From: Harmothoe impar
Lineage: Eukaryota > Annelida > Polychaeta > Phyllodocida > Polynoidae
Direction of reading: 5' to 3'
Length of the DNA: 64,000 bases
NCBI GenBank assembly: GCA_947462335.1
Contig: OX381709.1
Span: 37,280,186-37,344,185, forward strand
The position numbers and the translations under genes were made by a program. Below the pieces are notes generated by a model. That model was not told where the DNA came from. It saw nothing but the letters and a program-made list of their open reading frames with translations, and searched no databases. Shown here in pieces: positions 52,306 through 64,000 of this stretch (the stretch's first letter is position 1; each line of letters begins with the position of its first letter).

Positions 52306-53395
52306 TAGGCTAGGTACAAGTGTGTCCCTGGAAGTGATTGTTACCCAGGGACAAGGTACTAGGGCCTAGTCAGGGTGCGTCTTATCAGTGATGATAACCG
52401 CACCCAGCGAAATTTTAAATGGCGGACCCACTGGGTATGAGTGTACAGTCCTTAATCTGTCTGAACGACAGGTTTCTCCACGAGTCCTTGGGTCGTATCA
52501 CACGAGGCACAGCTGTGTGTTTATTTTATGTGAATGTTGATCAATTCCATTTTAAAACAACATTTAAAGATTGGTTTCACAACTATAGGCCTACTGGATT
52601 ATACTGTGGAGAATGGAGCTGTGGAGAATGAGATTCAGTTTCTCCACGGAGGTGTGGAGAACGGCCCTTCCCATACAAAACAATGGTGAAGTTGTTTCTC
52701 CACATGAAATAAAAATCATGTTCAACATTTAAGCCTATCATCAGTGTTGACATTTACTGACTTGAAGTAATGCATTTCATAATAAAGACAGTGACAGTGA
52801 GAGTCCTGAACTTAATGGGAAATAATGCTGCTCGACTTTGAAGTCTGGTCATACTCCCTACTTTGCTGACCTAGATCTTGGCCACTCAGTCCGCTGTAAC
52901 TGGTTCTCGGCGACAAAGGCCCTTCCCGTCCACTCCGGCGGCCCGCCTTCACAACCCTGGCGGACACCAGCGTGAAGAGGCGAAAAGAGCATTTGGGATC
53001 CGCTTGGGATCCGCGCCTGTCAGTCAGTAGGGATCTAACCCATCATAGGAAGAACACCAACCACAGAACATGCAGTAACATTTAAACACAACAGCTCTAA
53101 GGTTAGTGACAACGAATAGGGAGGGTGGATACGGCTCAGCAACAGCTGCCAGGTCAGGTGAGCCATTTAGTATTTGCTCACTGAAGCATGAGTTGAACGG
53201 GGCCACGCGATGGGCTGTTGGCGACAGGTGTTGGGCAGCCGAGTCGATGTGAGCGGGGATGTGAGGTGAGCGCCGGGGTGAGCTGATCAAGTATGGGTGA
53301 GCAGCTCACGGGGGAAGGAGAGGCCAGGCGTGTGGAGACATGCTGTGTGTTGCTCAGAGCTGTACCGTGAGGCCTTTGTTGGTTTTCGCAATGCA
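52306..53395. other. Host sequence right of the transposon nest
   Basis: Begins directly after the Gypsy-C TSD. No gene is supported. It has short repeated words around TGTGGAGAA (~52600-52660) and one stretch with higher GC (52900-53000). Confidence 0.45.
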
Positions 53396-53398
53396 TAA

Positions 53399-53715
53399 GG
53401 GAGTGATCATTTTTTAACAACAGGGGGGGGGGGTGGTGGGTTTCCGCGTGGAGCGCGCGAAATTTTTTACACCCCCCCGGTCAAGGGGTCAAAATTTTTT
53501 ACCCCCCCCCCTTAGTCGAAAATCGGCTCGCGCGCGGGCCCTTTGAAGCATAGTAACGCGCGGGCTTTTTGGCTCAAAACAGGTCAAATTTTTTTGCCCC
53601 CCCCCCAAGAGGGGTCCAAATTTTTTTGCCCCCCCCCGGTCAAGGGGTCCAAATTTTTTTGCCCCCCCCCCAAACCCACCACCCCCCCCCCTGTTGATAA
53701 TAAATGATCACTCCC
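53399..53715. mobile_element. Harbinger-like G-run MITE (full length, 317 bp)
   Basis: TSD TAA (53396-53398 and 53716-53718), with GGGAGTGATCATTTTTTAAC and GATCACTCCC ends. Relative to the copy at 44796 the interior is in reverse orientation. Confidence 0.85.
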
Positions 53716-53921
53716 TAAAGCAACATGTGTTTTTAGGGACCAGCCAATATTCCTTCCAGGCCTTTGGTTTGATGTTTAGCCTATTATACATAGTAGGCCG
53801 CGGTCGGTGAATGAATTAGGCCTGTGGTAGGGCCTATGTGACAATAATGATAACTGGACAAGTTCTTTGAATAGATTGGCTTTTATATACGAGTGAACAT
53901 GTTTTAAACAATTACATGTAC

Positions 53922-54236
53922 CGTATTGGACGTAATAAGCGCCCTGGGCGCTTAAAATATTATCAAGTGAAAAAATCAGCCTCAAATATTCATTTTAATA
54001 AGCGCCCCCCATGGTTGTCATATACAGACCTCAGTGGCATCTAGAAGGCTTCTTGCACCCTTATTACTTCACACTTGGCTTGACCTTAACACCTGCACAG
54101 GTGTGAAGTGCTCCATTTACACACAGGTGAGAAGATCAGTAACAAAATCGCAGAAGCATTAAAAAAATCTGAGGAAAAAATCTGAAAAAGGAGGGGGGCG
54201 CTTATTAGGGGGAGGGCGCTTATTACGTCGAATACG
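53922..54236. mobile_element. MITE with AATAAGCGCCC inverted ends
   Basis: About 315 bp bounded by CGTATTGGACGTAATAAGCG and its imperfect inverse (GGGCGCTTATTACGTCGAATACG-type end). A second inner pair of GCGCTTATT words is present. No ORF. Confidence 0.65.
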
Positions 54237-54537
54237 TCAAAAGTTTTATACTGGTAGTAACATGTAGGTGAACTATAAATGCATACAGAGCACATGGGCA
54301 GAATCAATGTTTTATATTTTTAGTGTCTACGAGGACAACATTTTTGAGTAGTGAAAATAATTTATGATTTTACAATATTGGATACAAACAGTAATATGAG
54401 GAGTAGGTGGGCGGGATCAAAATATTTTTGATAATAAACCATTACTTGCCAATTCTTAATTGAGCTTTCAACCTCGGCATAGGCCGCAATAGACGCCTAG
54501 CCACACAGCCAGCCAATTCTTAATTAGCGTCCAATTA

Positions 54538-54852
54538 GGGAGTGTTCATTTATTGATTACAGGGGGGGTGGTGAGATTTCGGAAAAAAAAATTACGCCAC
54601 CCCTCGAGAGCACGTGGAACGTTTCGCGCCCCCCCTTGGCGAAGGCGGCGAACAAATTTTGCCCCCCCCTTTGAACTATAGTAACGGGCTGGTTTTTTTG
54701 CTAAAAAGGGGCTTAAATTTTTACGCCCCCCCCCCCCCCTCAAGAGGGGTCAGAATTTTATATGCCTCCCCCCTCAGGAGGGGTCGGAGATTTTTACGCC
54801 CCCCCAAACCCACCACCCCCCCCCCCCCTGCAACTAATAAATGAACACTCCC
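54538..54852. mobile_element. Harbinger-like G-run MITE (full length, 315 bp)
   Basis: TSD TTA (54535-54537 and 54853-54855); ends GGGAGTGTTCATTTATT and AATAAATGAACACTCCC. The ninth terminal base differs from the copies at 44796 and 53399. Confidence 0.85.
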
Positions 54853-54855
54853 TTA

Positions 54856-55324
54856 GGGCTTGACGGGTTGAGTACACGATCTCATACTCATTGATCTAGG
54901 CCTCGTGGAAAGTGATGAACGAGCTTATATTGCCCAATATTGCCCTAAACCACAGACCATGTGGTCTTTTTTTTAAATTAAAATTAAAATAGTTCCCCTA
55001 ATTTAAACATAGGGGCTCTACCTGTAATAGGCCTACAGTATAGGTGGACCCTAAATATTATGGGCAGTAATTCGAAGCCGCACTCGGGGATCAATCAAGC
55101 TTCATTTGGTGGGTCTATAGCCCTACATCCTCTGTATTAGGCTATGGGGGCCGCCATCTTGACTCAGAGCAATGCATTGTGGTTAGGCTCCCGACTCCAA
55201 AGCAGTGCATTATGGTTAAATTTCTTATCAGTCCCTTTGTTCCAAGTGTGAAAGAAGGGGATTAACCTAATTATAAGTATGGGGGTTTGGCCCCCCGACT
55301 ACCTGAAGAACCAGGATATGGGGT
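54856..55324. other. Intergenic stretch, nothing recognised
   Basis: No supported gene or complete repeat. Confidence 0.4.
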
Positions 55325-55530
55325 TAGACCCATAAAATCGACAGGGCGACATGGCTGTTTCTTAAAATCGACAGGTGACATGGGGCTTAGTGACAAACGA
55401 CAGGAGAAATAAAAAGATAGTGACAAGGGACATTCATGAGCATTTCTTAAAATTGACAGGAGGAATAGAAAGATAGTGACAAGGGACATGGACATTTCTT
55501 AAAATCGACAGGCGACATGGGGACCCCCCA
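55325..55530. repeat. CGACAGGCGACATGG repeat (copy 3, diverged)
   Basis: Repeated AAAATCGACAGG(C)GACATGG words related to the CGACACGG elements at 13578 and 19444, ending near GGGGACCCCCCAT. Confidence 0.5.
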
Positions 55531-55559
55531 TCTAGACCCCCCAGGATGTGCTAGTCCCG

Positions 55560-55873
55560 TATTACTCTCGTGACGTCCCCAAATCCTTCCGAAGGAAGGC
55601 TCTGGGGACAGCCAAATGACCTTGAATTTTTGCTGGGTCTGGGCAACCCCTGCTGGTAGGCTGGAACCAGCGAACAGGAACAGGAAATGGACCCAGAATG
55701 TATGATGGTAGTTTTAGGTAGATTTACCATCAGCCTTTCTGGTTCCATTTCCTGTTCCTGTTCGCTGGTTCCAAGCTACCAGCAGGGGTTGCCCAGACCC
55801 AGCAAAATCCCAACATTTGGCAGTTACCAGAGCCTTCCTTCGGAACGATTTGGGAACGAGAGTAGTCCTGTAT
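55560..55873. mobile_element. Foldback (hairpin) element
   Basis: Arms of ~145 bp, matching along GGAACCAGCGAACAGGAACAG and CCAGAGCCTTCCTTCGGAA, surround a very short centre at ~55720. No ORF. Likely a foldback MITE. Confidence 0.75.
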
Positions 55874-55879
55874 AGGAGG

Positions 55880-56978
55880 GTTTAAAGACTGTCCATGTTA
55901 ACATCCAGGACGGTTCTAACATAAGGCCTAATTCAATAAATCCCCCTTAATTGGGTATTCCATTTGTTATTTGAAAATAAGGTCTATAAGGGTGCACAAT
56001 ATATCTTCCATCATCGCTGGACCAGACCAATGCAGCAAGAAAGAGTGACATTTCAGAAAGGTTGTTGGTAAAGTATTTTGAACATTTCTCAAGTGTGACT
56101 GACAAATGCATGAATATAACCTCAAATCCTGTATTCTAATCATTATTTGAAACATAATTGCCCTGTGAATTTCCTGATATGAGATATTTCATATATAGCC
56201 ATTCCAGACAATGTTATGAGAAGTCTGCTAAAACCAAAGTGAATACAACTTTATTATAAAAAAGTCACCCTAACTTCCTGCATCGGTCTATAGATACCCC
56301 TAGAACACCCTAAAATACCTGTTCATGCATGAGTCAAGGGGGGAAATGAGTCAGTGAATTCAGGTGTTTAAATTAGCCATGATGGGTCTGTCCTTAGTAG
56401 TAGAACGAGCAGCTCTGTAATATACGAATGGTAGACATGTGTTATCCGTGTTATATCCCATGACAAAATTTGCCATGCGTACATGCTGAGGATAAAAGTG
56501 AGTTCAGATAACTAGCTGAAAATGTGAGATAAAACATGGTCGAAATTTTTAAGAATCTATTAAATTACCAATTTGAGTGAAAACGACTTAAAGTTAAAGA
56601 TTCCGCAAATTTTCTGAAATGTAATAATTAATACCTGGTATTATATTTTAAAAAGTTAGGGCCGGTCCTGTTATATTACTACAGGAAACATACTTTGAAA
56701 AAATTATTTGTAGGTCTATAATAATATAGTCTATGCCAGAATAGTAATGCATGTATATATTTCATGTAATCATATTCATAACAAGCATCCCTCTCATGTT
56801 ATATTGTAATGGCCAAACTGACGAAAGGAAAAACACGAGTAATAAAAGCTGGTGACGTATCATCAAAAAAAAAGAAGAAAAAGTTTTGGATCTAATCGAA
56901 CTATATATAGATGAGACTGAGCCTCATACTAGGTTTTAGGCCTCCGACAAAAGATGTCATACTTAGACTAGAAGCCTA
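55880..56978. other. Intergenic stretch, nothing recognised
   Basis: AT-rich sequence without supported genes. Confidence 0.4.
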
Positions 56979-56981
56979 TAA

Positions 56982-57298
56982 GGGAGTGCTCATTTTTTAA
57001 CAACAGGGGGGGGGCGGTGAGATTTCGCGCGGAGTGCGCGAATTTTTTTCACCCCCCCCTCTAGAGGGGTCGAAATTTTTCACCCCCCCCCCGGCAGGCC
57101 GAAAATCGCGTGCGTTCGCGCCCCTTTGTAGCATAGTAACGCGCGGGCTTTTCCCCTCAAAACAGGTTGAATTTTTTTGCCCCCCCCCCCCAAGAGGGGT
57201 CTGAATTTTTTACCCCCCCCCGGTCAAGGGGTCCAAATTTTTTACCCCCCCCCCCCAAATCCACCACCCCCCCCTGTTGTTAAAAAATGAGCACTCCC
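56982..57298. mobile_element. Harbinger-like G-run MITE (full length, 317 bp)
   Basis: TSD TAA (56979-56981 and 57299-57301); ends GGGAGTGCTCATTTTTTAAC and AAAATGAGCACTCCC. The orientation of the interior matches the copy at 53399. Confidence 0.85.
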
Positions 57299-57301
57299 TA
57301 A

Positions 57302-59274
57302 TAACATATTGGCCTATGTGTATTATTATCATAAAGGCATATTTTAATATCAGAATACCGTGAGTCTACATAGACATCTGCTACATACAATCACATCGGG
57401 GATTTCTGTCCAGCATCAGCTCATCGATGTCCACTGTCAGCTATAGACAGGCTGCAGTCCCTGGGAATATGGAAAATACATAATTATTTGTATATGATGT
57501 AGGCCTATGATAACCTGGGAGCAGAATGAGTTCATAACTGCAGTTCTGCAGAGATAATATTATGTGTGACGTGTGGGGGAAGTTCCCTTACCTCTATAGC
57601 TGTGGTAATACCCAGAGTAGCCTACTGTTACTCTGATCATTTCTATATCCAGACATTTGACATGTGAAAATGAAAGGTAATATTTCTGATTTGGAAATCA
57701 TAGAGTTGAACAAGTCTAGCTGTGAGCACAATGTGCATGTATGTCACGTGTGCAGCTTTAGTATGAGTCGCTCCGAGCAGTAGCTGTTGAATACTGCCGT
57801 GTGGCGTCCCAAAATCAATACGATGAGTTCACTCAATGTAATAGGCTGTTGAGAAGTCAGCTGTGTCTATTCATGTACATTCATTCGGACGAATTCTGCA
57901 TGTCCATCTGTTTCCCCCGCCCTCGGAGCGTGTGGTTAGTTACGTGTATTTGCCCCTCACTCCTTCTGTTTAACACTTTTAATGGCCTCCTTAGTGTACC
58001 ATCCCCGGGTACCATCCCTTCACAGGGACTGGGGGGCACAGCCAAGAAAATTTGGTCGGGGAGGGGGGGGGGCACAGGTAGGGTCCTGTACCACATTTAT
58101 TACAGTTAAAAAAGTTATACCAAGGCCCATTTTCAGGGGGTCGGGGGACGGGGGGCGTCATAGCTCTTGATTGAAATCCTCACCTCACCACACTTTATAA
58201 ACAAATGTATAATATGTTCCCCAATTTCTATCGGTCTCTCCCTTTCCATAGTCTATGCCACCGCACCTATTCCTAAGTCTTGCTTTAAATCATTCTCATA
58301 TCTTGGCTGGATATGGTTTAAAATTACAAAAACATCCGCCTAGTATTTTGTATTAATAGGACATGTACTACTATTATAAGTAGTCAAGATTTAATTAAAG
58401 TATTTTATTAACATGTAATAGTTCTGGCAGCGAAAGAGCAGAGAAGAGCATCTATGTCAACTACACCCGGTAGGTATACCATCATAATGCTTCCAATATG
58501 TACATTTTACATGCATGTCACTAACAAGATGTACCTGCTACCCACCATGTAGATGGCAGTCACCGTCAGTGAGTGCTAGGGGAGCATTCATGAGCTGACG
58601 TTCATATCCATGTGCTGCTCTCTGTAATTAGGACAACTGGAGAGATGAGGGAGCCGCTATTTTTACCTTTAAGCCTATTCACTCCCCATCCATTATGCCC
58701 GACACAGGCTGTAGTGGACAGTCTATGTGATAATTGTTTGACATCCTTATAAAGCTAGGTGCATTGTTGGTATTGTTCTCAGCGTGCGGGTTTAAGGTGG
58801 CTATTTTGGGTGGGTGCTGGGATGGGGGAGGGGCATGAATGGCACCCTAGGGGCGGGGTGAAGGCGGGGGTGTTACGGAGATGAAAAGGGTGGGGTCCAG
58901 GTAAGAGCGGCCTGGAGTAGCTGGTCAGGGTCGGATTGAGGGGGTTGAGGGGCTAAGATTAACCTATTGTATTAGGGAACAATGCGGCTGTAAATGTAAA
59001 TTGACACGCAGGCCCCTGACTGTGGTGGTGTAATGAGGCAATGTTTGTCCGCTCTCAGACAGACACGTTTATATACCATGTTGTCTCTACACCTGTAGTC
59101 TTGGTATAGTCAGACTGTCAGTGTAACGGAATTAGGGAGGACCAGACTACTCTGTATTTCATGGTGAACTATGTTTTGGTACTATCAATAAAAGATAGGG
59201 TCGGGTGACAGGAAACGCATTTTCAATTCTTTAGGCCTAAACATGATTGCAGGTGCATGCTACGAGTGGTATGG
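57302..59274. other. Intergenic stretch
   Basis: No supported gene. A G-rich fragment at ~58025-58160 resembles degraded MITE sequence, and 58795-58930 is a GGGG-rich tract. Confidence 0.4.
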
Positions 59275-59400
59275 GCCTACACACACAGAAAAGTGAGAGT
59301 CATTGTCGCTAAAACTACCCTCACCTGAGGGTCAGGCACTGTCTGACTCTCAGGTGAGGGTAGTTTTAGCGACAATGACTCACTTTTCTGAGGGTGTAGG
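59275..59400. repeat. Near-perfect ~126-bp palindrome
   Basis: Arms of ~60 bp (TCATTGTCGCTAAAACTACC and its inverse are exact) meet at ~59338 with almost no loop. The flanking CCTACAC and GTGTAGG continue the symmetry. Confidence 0.85.
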
Positions 59401-62400
59401 TGTATCCCATGCAAGAGACATTATATTTCAATAGAATCGCCAGAGTAAACGATTCTTTTGAGAATCGCCGCTTTAATGGGAGTTTCATTATCAATTTGGT
59501 CCGTGGGTCGTATCTTGCAGGGAATGAAATAAATATGGGAAGATATCGCAACTGTGGCAAAGTGGCATCATAAGTATGCATTTTAGAGAAGTACAAAAAT
59601 GTAGTCGCCCATTAGTCAAGGGAGACGATGGGCGTTTGGGGCAATCGCAGGACGGTATAATCCTATTTATACATACCGCAGATTTTATACTGCATGTAGT
59701 CGAGCAGCCAGCTTAAAATAGAAGTACCGGGTAATAGGGGTTTGTTACATGAAAGTAGCAGCCGCATCCCCGGGCGGCGTAGTGGCCCTGACACCCCCCA
59801 CAGGGAGGGGGTCCCACTTCACACAATATACGGGACGCCGTATACATGCATGTATCACACAGTATCGACCTTCAAAGGGAGTTCAAAGAGGGCGTCTCCC
59901 TTTTCAAGGTGAGCGTCCCGGCACGTGTGAGCAACTCGCAATGTGGGTCAGCATGTCACCTGCGTTGTCCTTATTTTTAGTTATAACCATATCAGCGAGA
60001 TCTCCATATGTACAGTCCTACGTTTTTAGAGGTTACAGGGGATAATTAAAAGCGTCAATTGATGGGAAGTTGTGATGGATTCTTCCATTAAAATGATTGT
60101 TTTATTCGCCATGTCAGACATCAAGTATTGTGTTTGGGGAAGGGAGTTATTTTCTTAATATGTGGAGAGTTAAATGGTCTTTTAATACATGTCTGTGCAT
60201 GGATTATTATGTCAATTGTAGGGGATTATTTGGTTGTTTTTTGTACAAATGGAATAGGAATCTGGTGATTGGGAATATAATGTAGAAAGGAGCAGAATTC
60301 AGTGTACACGAACGATCATCTTGTATGTGCACCAAATGGAATAGTGTTCATGCGAATATCAAAAATTCTCTCAAATCCTATCTTAAATTGGTGTCACCCA
60401 GTCATAGGTATAACAAATACATGTAGAAGCACGAGAAATAGGTGTGAATTGCTGACGGGTCCCGTTACCAGGTGCCCCCTCCCCGTGTAGTAGGGCCGTA
60501 CCCGGGGCGTGTCTGAGCCCCTCCCCATCCCCACACTGATTAGCACCACGCTGTTACAGATAACATTTACCTACCCCTGCTGGGTACAGCTATAAAGACA
60601 CCATTTGTCGGCCTTACCACCTATTATCCCGTGTATTATACATATAACAGTACATTGTAGTTTATTCAGACCACGCTGGGTGGCAGCACAACGACAATAA
60701 AATCTCATGTATTCATTAATGATACTTTTACCACTGTAGAATTCATGAGTAAAATTACAGTTATATGTTTGCTTCAGTTTCCCACATTATATATCGTAAT
60801 AATACTACTCCTATGGGTGGATATATATGGTAACACTGGTAGCTATACTATGGGTGGCTGACAATACAACACACCTCGTCTACTAGTACTACCGGGGTCT
60901 ACTATACAAGCCAAATCCCTTCTAGCTCAGTGCCTAGGTTGACACACATAGTAAAGTAGATGTGCATGGCGATGTGGGAGTTGGTCGGGTTTGCTCGCTA
61001 GGTCGGGGATTAGGGGCTTATGTTTAATACATGACATTGTGTCCACATCTGGGGGGGGGGGGTGTATTGTAATACATGTATATAGGGGAGGTGACGGCTG
61101 GGGACCATGGACTTTAAACTAGGGTATTCTAATTAAGGAGCAATTGTTTGAAAATGTAGAGGAACTAGTTAACTGAAAGGTGTTTTTTTAATTGTTAGGG
61201 GAAGGTTTGTCTAATACGGCTGAAATAAGTCCATACTGCTCCGGGATAGGCCTGACGCTCCATATTAATATGCCAGAACAGTTGGATGTAAAGGTATGGA
61301 AGAAGACCAGGAATAAATGTGACAGTATTAAAACACCTAACGTCATTAGCAACATTAGCAACGTCAACAGCTACTGAGTACATGTAGCTATATCGTATTC
61401 TGACTGCTCATTTTGCTCCTGAGTTTGAATTGAAGTTTAAATGGAATAGATGGGTAGATTTGAGAGAGTCGTGGTCGGCATGAGTTCACCTACAATTTGC
61501 AATACACATCACCCCCCCCCCCCCCCCTCCAGTGCTCTATCGTCCCACGGCCCCAGCACACAGCCCCTGTGTGCCGGTATGCTCCACGCCTCCCTCACCT
61601 GGCCCATACCTGGCGACGACTTGCTCCATTTTCGTGGTTTGTGCCCAATTTTGGTTCTATAAATACAACGCTGGAATGCTACACTCGGGGCAAATTACTC
61701 AGTCACCGACGCACCCATAAACATCTACCTATAGGAATGGGGAGGCTTTATTTATATCCTGAAGGTGGTAATGGGGAATATTCACGTTAAGCGCAGCATA
61801 ACCATGATAGTGCTGGGATGCCCTTTTGTCGCCATGATGCATCTGCATGTGCATCATGCCGGTTCTATACGCGAATACTGCACATCTGTTCGCCACCAAA
61901 ATGATCAATGCGGCGGGAGCGAGTTACTCGCCGGCGCTATGTTGGTATATTATAGCGCTAAATGACCATGAAGCATTGAGACTTCACTCCACTCCCCCCC
62001 CCCCCCCCCCCCATGACCTATACTATGGCATGACCATAAACACAGCACAATGCTACCAATGTCCATGTAGGACATGTGCCACAGGATGACACACCAAAAC
62101 GCACAGCTCCAGCAGTTCCACGAGGACATGGCCGACTTATTTGGTCTTATGAGAACAAGAAGTAAAGCTTGAGTCCTAGGATCTCAGAGTGTGATGTGAG
62201 CAGGTGTACATGTTGTGTATACGTGTGTATTGTGAGTGGTTGGCATATACTCATAGTAGACCCATACATGTGTGTACATGTTGTGTGCTACTCCACCCAC
62301 AGCTCACACACCACAGGTATTACTATTAGACAAGGTTATGAACTACCTACTGGTAAATCCAAAAGGTAGAACATCAACCAGGAACTTTAATATATATGTA

Positions 62401-62999
62401 CCTGGATAATTCCCGTGTTAATACACATCACTATGGTCCTGTATGGATTCTACATGGAGTTAACAAATCACAAGTGTTATCATTCCAGTTGACATTTAAT
62501 GATCATAGTGTCATAAATAGGCTTTTGAGAAATAAACATAACCATGCCAAGAGATTTATGGGTAAACCTTTTTTGACATAAAGTTGGGCCTAGAACCAAA
62601 ATGGCGGCTTGGGACAGTAGAGGAAGACGAGTGAGGGACACACCAGTTGGCAGGACACCTGGGACACTGGGTCAGGCCGTGTGGTAGGGACGGGGGGGGG
62701 GGGGTGAGTGTTTGTGAGTTGTGGGAGAGGTGAGGAGTGAGGGGGGGGGGGATGTCAGTCTGTGTCATGGTGATCTCAGTGCTGTCACCACATAGCACCA
62801 CTGACCACTGGGTATAGACCAGGACACTGTGAGCGACTAACGGAGCAGTATCACACGGCAAGTCCCGGCTGTGAACATGCGCTGTCATCTTTGATGGTGA
62901 GGTGTGAACGCTCAGTGGCTCAGGTGTGAACGGGAAGGACACTCATGGCTCACTCCAGGCGCCCTCACTCATGTCCGTAGCAGCTTGGTAGCGCCCCTC
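59401..62999. other. Intergenic stretch
   Basis: No convincing coding sequence on either strand. Homopolymer G or C runs occur at 61051, 61511, 61998, 62694 and 62741. Open frames here are short and of low complexity. Confidence 0.4.
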
Positions 63000-63690
63000 C
63001 CAGTTCTACCCCCGGGAGATCCCATACAAAAGGGCCTCAAGTAACCCTGACCCCTCAGAACCCGCCTAACTTGTCTACAGGTGAGACACTACCCAGCTAC
63101 TTGTACTACCAGGTCAGTGGGACCCCTTAACCATTGCATCACCTGCCGTGACCTAGAACCGACCACTACCTGTTGATAAAGCAGGCCAACTTTACAGCCG
63201 ACCTGCCCTGCTTCACTCAGCACTGTACCACTGCCGCCTATCTCTAACTCAGGTGAGTCAATGAAACCAAGCCATCTTGGGGGGGATTTACCGTGTTATC
63301 TGTCTCTTATCATGTCTAATCAGTATATGGACTGTATATGGGTGTCACCTAGGTGTGGTTTGTATCAGAGAGGCAGGGAGTCGGTGGGTGTAGAGCGAGT
63401 TGGTTGTGGTTGGGAGACTGGTGGAATTTGGGCAGGTGAGGAGGGCGGGAGTGGGTCGGTGAAGGTTTAACCAAGGTGGAGCGCTTTGTGTGTGCGTCCT
63501 GGTCGGAGGTGGGAGGTGGGAGGGGGCCGGGGGAGGGTGGAGGAGGTTGGGGCCGAGTGTCTCGCTGTGCCGCCGGGACGCTCCGGCTCAGCCAGGTGAG
63601 CCGAGCGCTATTTGGGCTGTGGGTGAGGCGTGGAGGTGGGAGGGTTGGTGACAGCAGTGGAGGCCTGCGGCGGCCGGGGGGCCGGTGTAG
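63000..63690 (+). promoter_or_regulatory. Possible CpG-rich promoter and 5' exons of a plus-strand gene
   Basis: Consensus-like donors occur at CTACAG|GTGAGA (~63080), ACTCAG|GTGAGT (~63252) and GCCAG|GTGAGC (~63594). From ~63480 the sequence becomes GC-rich with many CpGs. This is the look of a first-exon region, but no coding frame is recognisable and the gene would lie beyond the window. Confidence 0.35.
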
Positions 63691-63707
63691 CATCAAATTA
63701 GTTCCGG

Positions 63708-64000
63708 GGTAGAAATTAGTTCCGGGGTAGATTTCTCTATATAAGCGCAGTGTTAAATCCATTTTAACATCAGAATTTGTTTAAGTGTGTGAACAGGACA
63801 TAGAATATATAATTTTATGATTATTTATCTATATTTTTATGACATCTCTAGTTCACCTAGGACAAAGGCTTAAGTCATGGAAATCAGTTCCAGTGTAGGT
63901 TATTCATTTAAGGGCAGTGTTATCACAATTTTAACATCAGATGTGGTTTCCATGTGTGTACTGGACCTAGAATATATAACTATATTGTTATTTATTTACA
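63708..64000. repeat. Diverged ~176-bp tandem duplication
   Basis: The blocks starting ~63708 and ~63884 share the order AGTTCC, GCAGTGTTA, TTTTAACATCAGA, GTGTG, GGAC then TAGAATATATAA. A TATATAAG word occurs in the first copy at ~63738. The second copy runs to the window edge. Confidence 0.7.

Noticed and set aside
62556..62942. 128-codon Pro/Thr/His-rich minus-strand ORF
   Set aside because: Crosses G homopolymers, has no conserved motif and no splice or promoter support.
63349..63762. 137-codon Pro-rich minus-strand ORF
   Set aside because: Antisense reading of GC-rich DNA; composition only.

Overview
The window is metazoan nuclear DNA: coding exons with consensus splice sites, poly(A) signals, and many LTR, LINE, Polinton and DNA-transposon insertions. 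Frequent ACATGTA and AGGCCTA words resemble marine invertebrates such as molluscs or other lophotrochozoans; I cannot place the species, so this is inference only.

Region 1 (1-11.9 kb, minus strand) is the main host locus. One 5' coding exon (11246-11875, 210 codons, ending at a phase-0 CAG|GTGGGT donor) encodes a short conserved-looking N-terminal segment followed by a disordered, basic and acidic linker that looks nuclear. Downstream lie seven tandem paralogous exons (T1-T7, 8181 down to 260). Each has a phase-0 acceptor, a length divisible by three, an open frame and its own stop codon, and each encodes a version of the same unrecognised ~200-residue domain. Some gaps between them are as short as ~200 bp and none shows a first exon. 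The simplest reading is one gene with seven mutually exclusive alternative terminal exons, giving ~425-residue isoforms with a constant N-terminus and a swappable C-terminal domain.

Region 2 (11.9-20 kb) has no convincing genes. It holds small DNA transposons, a diverged tandem repeat, and two copies of a repeat containing a tRNA-Ala-like sequence.

Region 3 (20,054-52,300) is ~32 kb of transposable elements inserted into only ~110 bp of original DNA, resolved to the base by target-site duplications. Gypsy-A (20,054-24,960, TSD CCGTA, defective) and Gypsy-B (24,989-30,666, TSD CACAT, intact pol) lie side by side on the plus strand. Gypsy-C (30,742-52,300, TSD GCTGA, minus strand) is interrupted by a 9.1-kb Polinton/Maverick-type element in gag (34,830-43,926, 6-bp TSD TGTCAC), by a Harbinger-like MITE in its 5' LTR, and by a truncated LINE in the same LTR. 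The LINE itself contains a young Gypsy-D (47,046-52,001, TSD AATAT, LTRs identical by eye, single 1334-codon ORF).

The Polinton-type element is unusual. Its protein-primed DNA polymerase is a truncated pseudogene, yet it keeps intact genes: a protein with two predicted Death domains, an unrecognised 283-residue protein, and a small ORF with a signal-peptide-like start. Its terminal inverted repeats are packed with motifs resembling CRE, ETS, E-box, CCAAT and (left end only) CArG sites.

Region 4 (52.3-64 kb) is mostly non-coding, with more G-run MITEs, other MITEs and hairpins. A GC-rich, CpG-containing stretch with several consensus splice donors at ~63.0-63.7 kb may mark the 5' end of a plus-strand gene beyond the window.
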